In this document: positions 1 through 5,010 of the stretch, in pieces
Layout: every line of letters begins with the position of its first letter
Numbering within the stretch: position 1 is the stretch's first letter
NCBI GenBank assembly: GCA_002068775.1
Contig: MWAX01000068.1
Location: 1-5,535 of the forward strand
From: Actinobacteria bacterium ADurb.Bin346
GTDB taxonomy: Bacteria > Actinomycetota > Humimicrobiia > Humimicrobiales > Humimicrobiaceae
DNA length: 5,535 nt
Direction: 5' to 3'
Position numbers and translations under genes: made by a program
The notes under the pieces: model-generated
What the model was told of the DNA's origin: nothing
The model's input: only the letters and a program-made list of their open reading frames with translations
The model's database searches: none

Positions 1-36
1 GGATCATTGACTATCAACATTATAACAAGTCCATAG
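1..36 (+). CDS. Possible 3' end of an upstream gene (partial)
   Basis: Frame 1 is open from the first base to a TAG at 34-36 and would encode an 11-residue tail (GSLTINIITSP). It ends 15 nt before the TTG start of the next gene, which fits the tight packing of the following small genes. Eleven codons are too few to identify a family, and a second frame is also open here, so this is only a guess that an upstream gene of the same operon ends at this point. Confidence 0.25.
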   Translation, partial: GSLTINIITSP

Positions 37-37
37 C

Positions 38-44
38 GGAGGTG
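38..44 (+). promoter_or_regulatory. Shine-Dalgarno site fixing a TTG start
   Basis: GGAGGTG lies 7 nt before the TTG at 52. It is one of the two best ribosome-binding sites in the window. It supports the non-ATG start, because the first in-frame ATG would fall inside the membrane segment. Confidence 0.7.
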
Positions 45-51
45 CCTTACG

Positions 52-315
52 TTGAGCGACGAAACAGTGTGGCGGTTGAAAATCGGAACGGTAGCGTCTG
101 TCTTGCTTGGCCTCATGGCATTAGCCTATTCGGGGATGTCGATATGGGTCAACAATGTATCACTCAAAGTTGCGAGCCATAGCGAGGAAATTGCCACACT
201 CAAAGAGTGCCAACGAAACGTGACTGGTACACTGACACGCATGGAGTCGATGTTAGACGAGATCCGGAGAGATCAGATTAGACGAACGGTAAGAGAAAAT
301 AATGGAAAAAAATAA
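52..315 (+). CDS. Small membrane-anchored coiled-coil protein, phage-like
   Basis: This 87-residue protein starts at TTG. The start is supported by the GGAGGTG site 7 nt upstream. A short charged N-terminus (MSDETVWRLK) is followed by one hydrophobic segment at about residues 11-33 (GTVASVLLGLMALAYSGMSI and onward). A heptad-like, charged helical region follows at about residues 38-80, with a basic tail. One membrane anchor plus a coiled coil is common among small phage proteins near lysis or late genes, including holin-associated, XhlA-like, spanin-like and DUF2730-like proteins. No diagnostic motif lets me choose between these. It overlaps the next gene by 14 bp, so the two are probably translated from one message. 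The coding region is well supported by the start signal and a protein-like sequence; the function is inferred from architecture only. Confidence 0.7.
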   Translation: MSDETVWRLKIGTVASVLLGLMALAYSGMSIWVNNVSLKVASHSEEIATLKECQRNVTGTLTRMESMLDEIRRDQIRRTVRENNGKK

Positions 316-493
316 CATGACTGAGAACGAACAGGCAATTCATAACGCAAGGATAGCATGGAATGCATTGTCAAGGGAAGAACGGAAGGTTATCGTTCGG
401 TGGTTAGCCTTATCTGAAGGGGCAAGAGAAGTGTTTTGCCGGATCGTGCGTGAGGATGGGAACTGTGCGAAAAAGACAGCGAGTGGCGAATGA
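302..493 (+). CDS. Hypothetical 63-aa helical protein
   Basis: This 63-residue frame encodes a soluble, charged, probably all-helical protein with a central amphipathic stretch (SREERKVIVRWLALSEGARE, residues 24-43). I recognise no family. The ATG at 302 overlaps the previous gene by 14 bp and has a weak AAGAGA ribosome site at 291-296. An alternative ATG at 317, just 1 nt after the previous stop codon, would shorten it by 5 residues. Its stop overlaps the next start as ATGA (490-493), a classic translational-coupling arrangement. The position between two phage-like frames suggests a small phage accessory protein. It could be a small DNA-binding or regulatory protein, but no helix-turn-helix signature is clear. 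Confidence 0.6.
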   Translation: MEKNNMTENEQAIHNARIAWNALSREERKVIVRWLALSEGAREVFCRIVREDGNCAKKTASGE

Positions 494-1611
494 GAAGCTG
501 GGAAGAAATTAAACTGGATGGTTCAGAACATTACAAGTCTGGACAAACCGAAGTCATTGACCTTTTACGCCACATTAAGCCTCATCCATCGTTAAGTGTG
601 GTGGAAATAAAAGCCCTTGCGGATAATATCAAATATGCCTATCGGCAATTAACAAGCGGTATTAAGCAAAGTGACCTTGAAATACTTGCAGAATTTGATT
701 CTGCAGTAAGCTCAGTAGCAGAAAAAATAAAACCATCAGTTGTAAATATAAAAGTAAAAGTGATGCAGGAAGATTTCTTTGGAAATACCAGGACAGGAGA
801 AGGGGTCGGCTCAGGAGTAATCTATAGTTCCAATGGATATATAATAACCAATAATCACGTTGTGGGTAATGCCAGCGATCTGGTAGTTACCTTAAATGAC
901 GGCATGGAGTATCCGGCAAAAATAATTGCTTCAGACGCAAATACAGATATTGCAGTAATTAAAATTGAAGCTAAAGATCTTATACCTGCTGAATTTGTTT
1001 CTGTCGATGACGTCAAAGTAGGAGAGCTTGCAATAGCAGTTGGCAGTCCGTTTGGCCTGCAGCAGACGGTAACGCAGGGCGTAGTAAGCGCAATTGGAAG
1101 GGGGCTGTCATTTTCTGCAGAAGCACTGCCACTGGTTGATCTTATTCAGACTGATGCTTCAATAAATCCGGGAAACAGTGGCGGCGCGCTTGTAAATTCC
1201 GCCGGTCAGGTTATGGGAATCAATACTATAATTTATTCCACATCAGGTTCAAGTGCAGGTATAGGGTTTGCTATACCAAGTGATATCGCGGTTAATATTG
1301 CCAATCAGATCATTAAAACCGGCAAGGTACAAATTGCTTTTATGGGCATAGAGATGGGTAAAAACAATACAAATATAAAAGGGGTTTTAATCAATTCAAC
1401 AGTGCCCGGTTACCCGGCAGAAAAAGCAGGCATTAAAGCCGGAGATATAATAACCGAATTTGATGGAAAAGCTATTGAAACCACATTCAATCTTCTGGCG
1501 CAGATAATAAGGCATAATGCAGGAGATACCGTAAAGGTAAGGGTGTACAGGAAAAGCAGCTATATAGACTTTGATGTCACCCTTGCTGCAAGCCCTCAAA
1601 AAGCAAGTTGA
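490..1611 (+). CDS. htrA: Chimeric ORF: DUF3310-like N-terminus fused to HtrA/DegP-type serine protease with PDZ domain
   Basis: This is a 373-residue frame of two parts. Residues ~11-65 resemble the phage DUF3310 family (T7 gp1.7 relatives): HYKSGQTEVIDLL at 14-26 and NIKYAYR at 46-52. From about residue 68 it is an HtrA/DegP (family S1C) protease, which normally degrades or refolds damaged proteins outside the cytoplasmic membrane. The triad is His123 (TNNHVV), Asp153 (NTDIAVIKI) and Ser230 (GNSGGAL), with a PDZ domain at about 281-368 (AEKAGIKAGDII). HtrA proteins usually begin with a signal peptide or membrane helix; none is present, so the product would probably stay in the cytoplasm. 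No ATG, GTG or TTG lies close before the protease domain, so it can be read only from the phage-like start. That start at 490 overlaps the previous stop (ATGA). The protease assignment is certain; whether the fusion is real biology or an assembly join cannot be decided here. Confidence 0.85.
   Translation: MRSWEEIKLDGSEHYKSGQTEVIDLLRHIKPHPSLSVVEIKALADNIKYAYRQLTSGIKQSDLEILAEFDSAVSSVAEKIKPSVVNIKVKVMQEDFFGNTRTGEGVGSGVIYSSNGYIITNNHVVGNASDLVVTLNDGMEYPAKIIASDANTDIAVIKIEAKDLIPAEFVSVDDVKVGELAIAVGSPFGLQQTVTQGVVSAIGRGLSFSAEALPLVDLIQTDASINPGNSGGALVNSAGQVMGINTIIYSTSGSSAGIGFAIPSDIAVNIANQIIKTGKVQIAFMGIEMGKNNTNIKGVLINSTVPGYPAEKAGIKAGDIITEFDGKAIETTFNLLAQIIRHNAGDTVKVRVYRKSSYIDFDVTLAASPQKAS
684..707 (+). repeat. 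Short inverted repeat at the phage-like/HtrA junction
   Basis: TGCAGAAT (687-694) and ATTCTGCA (698-705) are perfect 8-bp inverted arms around a 3-nt centre (TTG). Allowing one bulged T extends the arms to AC(T)TGCAGAAT and ATTCTGCAGT. The repeat sits where DUF3310-like similarity gives way to the HtrA domain. Its size and symmetry resemble a tyrosine-recombinase core site, but TCTGCAG also occurs elsewhere in this gene (around 1113-1119), so it may be a codon-driven coincidence. Confidence 0.4.
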
Positions 1612-1639
1612 TTAAATGATTGAGGCTCACGGCATATTA

Positions 1640-1683
1640 TAATGAAGTTATAATGAAGTTATAGTAAAGTTAAAACAAAGCTA
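1640..1683 (+). repeat. Degenerate 11-bp tandem repeat, four units
   Basis: Two identical copies of TAATGAAGTTA (1640-1650 and 1651-1661) are followed by TAGTAAAGTTA (1662-1672) and AAACAAAGCTA (1673-1683). A fifth, weaker unit (AAATAAACGTT) runs to 1694. Divergence increases to the right. The array lies between the htrA stop and the terminator hairpin. The 11-bp period is close to one helical turn. No function is evident. Confidence 0.65.
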
Positions 1684-1693
1684 AAATAAACGT

Positions 1694-1737
1694 TACCCTG
1701 CAGCTATTAGATTTAATATGCTGCGGGGTATTTTTTT
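1694..1737 (+). terminator. Intrinsic terminator after htrA
   Basis: An 11-bp stem is formed by TACCCTGCAGC (1694-1704) and GCTGCGGGGTA (1720-1730), with a single T-G wobble pair and a 15-nt AT-rich loop. Seven T residues follow directly (1731-1737). This is a textbook rho-independent terminator for rightward transcription. It should separate the protease transcript from the glycosyltransferase-pckG pair. Confidence 0.9.
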
Positions 1738-1790
1738 GCACCTTGATGTGATATTCTAATAAAAAGTTTTAGTATCCTATATAAAAATCC

Positions 1791-1820
1791 ATGAAATTCT
1801 GGTTTAATTTTTGTTATTAA
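1791..1820 (+). other. Possible leader mini-ORF overlapping the glycosyltransferase start
   Basis: ATG at 1791 opens a 9-codon frame (MKFWFNFCY) ending at TAA 1818-1820, whose last A is the first base of the glycosyltransferase ATG (TAATG). This geometry would allow translational coupling, and the downstream gene lacks its own ribosome-binding site. However, the mini-ORF also has no visible Shine-Dalgarno sequence, so it may be chance in AT-rich DNA. Confidence 0.15.
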
Positions 1821-3124
1821 TGAAAATTAAAAACGCATTTGCAGTGGAAAATAAAAAACAGATAAAAATATTAAATATTGTTCCCACACCATTTTTTGCA
1901 GACAGAGGCTGCCATATGCGCATACTCGGTGAAATGGCTGCTTTAAAGAATAATGGATACAGGAATATAATAGTGACATATCATAATGGCCGTGATCTCG
2001 AAGGGTTGGATATTAGGCGCATAATAAATATCCCATGGTATAAAAAGCTTGAAGCAGGACCTTCAATTCATAAATTTTATTTAGATATACTGCTGTTTTT
2101 CAAAGCAGCATCTGTATATTTTAAAGAGAAACCCGACTTAATATACGGACATCTTCATGAAGGGGCCTTTGTTGGCGGACTTATAAAATTTCTTCTGACT
2201 TTTGGTAAAATACCACTGGTTTTTGACGTGCAGGGCAGCCTGACTTCAGAGCTCGGCACTTTTAACTGGACTGGAAGCAAGCCTGTGAAGTGGTTTTTTT
2301 ATCATCTTGAAAAATTTATCTGCAGGATGCCGGATTTCTTTATATGCAGCTCTGTTTCAAACGGGGATATTATTAAAAACAGGTTTAAAATAAATCCTGC
2401 AAAAGTCAAAGTGGTAATAGATGGCGTGCATACAGACTTTTTTAATAAAATTCCGGGAAAGGGTTTCAAATCTGAACTCGGCATTCCTGAAAATGCGCCA
2501 GTTGTAATTTTTACAGGCGCACTGCTGGCTGCAAAAGGCATAAACAACCTTATTGAAGCAATGCCGCTTGTGCTGAAAGAAAACAGCAATATACATTTTT
2601 TAATAGTTGGTTATCCGGTTGAGGAAACTGCAAAAAAGGTAAAAGATCTCAGGATAGAGTCAAACGTTCACATGACCGGCATGGTTGATTATTTTGACCT
2701 TCCGGATTATCTGCTGATAAGCGATATTGCTGTAGAGCCCAAAATCGATAAAGCGGGAGAAGCAAGCGGCAAAGTGATAAACTACATGGGTGCCGGCTTA
2801 CCGGTCGTTTGCTTTGATTCAAAAAATAATCGTAAGTTTCTTGAAAATGGTGGAATATATGCGGCAGATGATAAAATAGAAAATCTTGCTGAAAAAATAC
2901 TCTGGGCAGTATCTAATCCGGATGAAGCAAAAAAATTGGGGCAGGCCAATAAAAAAAGAGTTGAAGAAGTGTTTTCCTGGAACAACAGTATCAGGGATAC
3001 CGTTGCTGCATTCCAGGAGTTAATTGCAGAAAGAAACAGTGATAAAAAAGCAGGCATTAAAAGAAAGAAAGAAAATACCGGAGGTGACGATGAAAGCAAA
3101 CCAGACAGTGAAAGTAAATCATAA
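1820..3124 (+). CDS. GT4-like family glycosyltransferase (GT-B fold)
   Basis: This 434-residue protein (437 if the TTG at 1811 is used) is predicted to transfer a sugar from a nucleotide-activated donor, probably at the cytoplasmic face of the membrane during envelope or exopolysaccharide synthesis. Numbered from the TTG, the N-terminal acceptor domain opens with KILNIVPTPFFADRGCHMRI (19-38). The C-terminal donor domain has VVIDGVHTDFF (201-211), FTGALLAAKGINNLIEA (234-250), FLIVGYPVE (263-271) and EASGKVINYMGAGLPVV (317-333). The last is the usual nucleotide-sugar-binding block, but the second Glu of the EX7E motif appears to be Asn (INYM). There is no signal peptide or clear membrane helix. 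The tail after residue ~405 is very Lys/Glu/Ser-rich and overlaps pckG by 35 bp. I chose ATG 1820 over TTG 1811; neither has a good ribosome site. Donor and acceptor cannot be predicted. Confidence 0.88.
   Translation: MKIKNAFAVENKKQIKILNIVPTPFFADRGCHMRILGEMAALKNNGYRNIIVTYHNGRDLEGLDIRRIINIPWYKKLEAGPSIHKFYLDILLFFKAASVYFKEKPDLIYGHLHEGAFVGGLIKFLLTFGKIPLVFDVQGSLTSELGTFNWTGSKPVKWFFYHLEKFICRMPDFFICSSVSNGDIIKNRFKINPAKVKVVIDGVHTDFFNKIPGKGFKSELGIPENAPVVIFTGALLAAKGINNLIEAMPLVLKENSNIHFLIVGYPVEETAKKVKDLRIESNVHMTGMVDYFDLPDYLLISDIAVEPKIDKAGEASGKVINYMGAGLPVVCFDSKNNRKFLENGGIYAADDKIENLAEKILWAVSNPDEAKKLGQANKKRVEEVFSWNNSIRDTVAAFQELIAERNSDKKAGIKRKKENTGGDDESKPDSESKS
3080..3087 (+). promoter_or_regulatory. Shine-Dalgarno site fixing the pckG start
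   Basis: GGAGGTGA lies inside the end of the glycosyltransferase gene, with 5 nt between GGAGG and the ATG at 3090. It selects this ATG over an in-frame ATG at 3024, which would add 22 lysine-rich residues with no counterpart in the PEP carboxykinase family. Confidence 0.85.
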
Positions 3125-4895
3125 AGAGCTTGTAAAATGGGTTCTTGACATGGCAAAAATGTGCAATCCTGACAGGATAGTATGGATAGACGGTTCCCAA
3201 AAGCAAAAAAAAGAACTTGAAAGAGAAGCTTTTAAAACCGGTGAATTAATACAATTGAACCAGAAACTTCTACCCGGCTGCATATACCACAGGACTGCTG
3301 TAAATGACGTGGCAAGAACTGAACACCTTACTTTTATCTGCACCCCTGATAAAGAGGAAGCAGGCCCTACAAACAACTGGATGAGCCCTGAAGAAGGATA
3401 TGCAAGAGCAGGCGCAATTTTTAAAAATTCCATGATCGGCAGGACTATGTATGTCATCCCTTTTTCAATGGGGCCAATAAATTCTGAATTTTCTAAAATA
3501 GGTGTTGAGCTTACAGACAGTATTTATGTAGTGCTTAATATGCTTATTATGACAAGAGCGGGTGATAAAGTGCTGAGATTTTTGGGAGAGAAAGGACAGT
3601 TTACGAAATGTCTCCACGGAAAAGCTGAAAGGGATATAAACAAAAGACTAATTTTACATTTTCCTAATGATAATACTATCTGGAGCGTTGGTTCCGGATA
3701 CGGCGGGAATGTGCTTCTTGGAAAGAAGTGCCTTTCGCTCAGGATTGCAAGTTTTTTAGGGAAACATGAGGGCTGGCTGGCTGAGCATATGCTGATAATC
3801 GGCATAGAAGATAAATCGGGCAAAACCACTTATATAGCAGCCGCATTCCCAAGCGCATGTGGTAAAACTAATCTTGCAATGTTGATTCCGCCGGAAGGTT
3901 TAAAGAAAAAAGGTTATAAAGTATGGACTGTGGGAGATGACATTGCCTGGATGCGGGTAAAACAGGATGGTTCCCTATGGGCAATAAACCCTGAATCCGG
4001 ATTTTTTGGAGTTCTTCCGGGCACCAATACTAAAACTAATGCCAATGCTATTGCCACAATGCAGAGAAATACCATCTATACAAATGTACTGCTCAAAGAA
4101 GACGGCACTGTGTGGTGGGAAGGCGCTGACGGACCAGTACCTGAAAGAGGAGTAGACTGGACCGGCAAACCCTGGACTCCATATTTAAAAGATGAAAACG
4201 GTGCACCTGTCAAAGGAGCAAACCCGAACAGCAGATTTACGGCACCAATCAAACAATGCCCTACGGCTTCACCGCTGCTTGACAGTCCTGAAGGCGTACC
4301 GATCTCTGCTTTAGTTTTTGGCGGCAGAAGAGCCCGTCTTGCGCCTCTCATTTATGAATCATTTAACTGGCAGCATGGAGTTTTTACAGGGTCTATTATG
4401 GCATCTGAAATAACTGCGGCACAATATGGCGCACAGGGCACAGTAAGGAGAGACCCGATGGCAATGATTCCGTTTTGCGGGTATAACATGGGAGATTATT
4501 TTGCGCACTGGTTAAAAATAGGCAAAGAACTGAAAAACAAGCCAGGGATTTTCCATGTAAACTGGTTCAGGACCGACGCTGACGGCAGATTTTTATGGCC
4601 TGGTTTCGGAGATAACCTGAGAGTGCTTGAATGGATAATAAAAAGATGCGACGGACAGGTTAATGCACAAAAAACACCTATCGGATACGTGCCGTTAAAA
4701 GAAGACATTGATCTTGAAGGGCTGGAGATTGATAAAAAAGATATGGAAGAACTGCTGAAAGTCGATAAATCAGAGTGGAAATCCGAAGTCGAAGACATTA
4801 AGAATTTCTATGACAAATTTGGCACAAGAATGCCTGCTGAGCTGCTGGAAGAGCTGGATGCCCTAAAGAAGAGGCTGGAACAACCGGATAATTAA
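3090..4895 (+). CDS. pckG: Phosphoenolpyruvate carboxykinase, GTP-dependent
   Basis: This 601-residue protein, a normal length for the family, catalyses oxaloacetate + GTP = PEP + GDP + CO2 in the cytosol. It serves gluconeogenesis or, run in reverse, anaplerotic CO2 fixation. The active site looks intact by comparison with the rat enzyme: substrate Arg76 (VART, rat R87); Tyr204 (GSGYGGN, rat Y235); Mn ligands Lys213, His233 and Asp284 (GKKC, AEHM, VGDDIAW); the P-loop FPSACGKTN with reactive Cys257 (rat C288); and Arg382 (NSRF, rat R405). The guanine-stacking phenylalanines 493, 501 and 506 (WFRTDADGRFLWPGFG) mark it as the GTP rather than the ATP form. The start at ATG 3090 is set by GGAGGTGA. 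The gene overlaps the glycosyltransferase by 35 bp in another frame, so the two probably share a transcript. No regulatory site of its own is visible. The C-terminus (from about 545) is a charged, helical extension rich in Glu and Lys. Confidence 0.98.
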   Translation: MKANQTVKVNHKELVKWVLDMAKMCNPDRIVWIDGSQKQKKELEREAFKTGELIQLNQKLLPGCIYHRTAVNDVARTEHLTFICTPDKEEAGPTNNWMSPEEGYARAGAIFKNSMIGRTMYVIPFSMGPINSEFSKIGVELTDSIYVVLNMLIMTRAGDKVLRFLGEKGQFTKCLHGKAERDINKRLILHFPNDNTIWSVGSGYGGNVLLGKKCLSLRIASFLGKHEGWLAEHMLIIGIEDKSGKTTYIAAAFPSACGKTNLAMLIPPEGLKKKGYKVWTVGDDIAWMRVKQDGSLWAINPESGFFGVLPGTNTKTNANAIATMQRNTIYTNVLLKEDGTVWWEGADGPVPERGVDWTGKPWTPYLKDENGAPVKGANPNSRFTAPIKQCPTASPLLDSPEGVPISALVFGGRRARLAPLIYESFNWQHGVFTGSIMASEITAAQYGAQGTVRRDPMAMIPFCGYNMGDYFAHWLKIGKELKNKPGIFHVNWFRTDADGRFLWPGFGDNLRVLEWIIKRCDGQVNAQKTPIGYVPLKEDIDLEGLEIDKKDMEELLKVDKSEWKSEVEDIKNFYDKFGTRMPAELLEELDALKKRLEQPDN

Positions 4896-4913
4896 AATAT
4901 AATTTATTAATAA

Positions 4914-5007
4914 TTAAAATCTATTAAAAACCGGATTTATTTTTATTCCGTTTAAAATACTACGGGCGTAAGCCCGTAGATGTTTATTCAAAACGGATAG
5001 ATTTTAA
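4914..5007. repeat. Nested inverted-repeat region between convergent genes
   Basis: Outer arms TTAAAATCTAT (4914-4924) and ATAGATTTTAA (4997-5007) are perfect 11-bp inverted repeats. Inner arms TCCGTTT (4947-4953) and AAACGGA (4991-4997) are perfect over 7 bp, and the centre holds a strong GC-rich hairpin. The outer and inner right arms share one base, so the two pairings partly compete. The whole could be a small palindromic or MITE-like element, or simply the terminator zone of two convergent genes in AT-rich DNA. I see no convincing target-site duplication. Confidence 0.4.
4960..4979. terminator. Hairpin between pckG and the DUF1015 gene, possible bidirectional terminator
   Basis: CTACGGGC (4960-4967) and GCCCGTAG (4972-4979) form a perfect 8-bp stem closed by GTAA, a GNRA-type tetraloop. 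It stands between the ends of two convergent genes, which suits a shared terminator. The T-tracts are weak on both sides: ATGTTTATTC follows on the plus strand and TATTTTAAAC on the minus strand. It could instead be a dispersed palindromic (REP-like) repeat unit. Confidence 0.5.
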
Positions 5008-5010
5008 AAA

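Larger units (their letters stand above)
1..690 (+). mobile_element. Putative phage-like/mobile DNA block abutting the chromosome
   Basis: Four things set this block apart. GC content is about 46% by hand count, against about 36% in the next 360 bases. It holds small co-directional genes overlapping by 14 and 4 bp. Its content is typical of phage: a membrane-anchored coiled-coil protein and a DUF3310-like domain. Arginine codons are often CGN (11 of 18 that I counted), whereas the HtrA part of the fused gene uses AGG for all five arginines. The left edge lies outside the window and the right edge, about 660-700, is inferred from protein similarity. No integrase, capsid or other hallmark phage gene is visible, so a plasmid or an unrelated genome joined during assembly is also possible. 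Confidence 0.45.

Noticed and set aside
1743..1785. Possible promoter for the glycosyltransferase (TTGATG at 1743, TATAAA at 1780)
   Set aside because: The two boxes are about 31 bp apart, far beyond sigma-70 spacing, and TATA-like strings are expected in such AT-rich DNA. A promoter probably exists between 1738 and 1819, but I cannot place it.
3024..3089. N-terminal extension of PEP carboxykinase from the upstream in-frame ATG
   Set aside because: The 22 added residues are lysine-rich and lie within the glycosyltransferase tail. The strong GGAGGTGA site directs initiation to 3090, which gives the normal family length.
3145..3150. Perfect TTGACA that might be a promoter -35 box
   Set aside because: It lies within the pckG coding sequence (Leu-Asp-Met), and no -10 box occurs at 16-18 bp spacing.
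2782..3156. Antisense open frame of 124 codons opposite the glycosyltransferase end and pckG start
   Set aside because: It lies wholly opposite well-supported coding sequence. Its Ser/Leu/Phe-rich composition is what A-rich Lys/Glu codons give on the other strand, and there is no ribosome site.
3119..3457. Antisense open frame of 112 codons inside pckG
   Set aside because: It is a mirror of the conserved PEP carboxykinase sequence, with no recognisable family and no start signal.
4889..4920. Direct repeat of TAATTAAAAT at 4889 and 4911
   Set aside because: This is low-complexity AT sequence around the pckG stop codon; a 10-bp match of this kind is expected by chance and does not bound any element.
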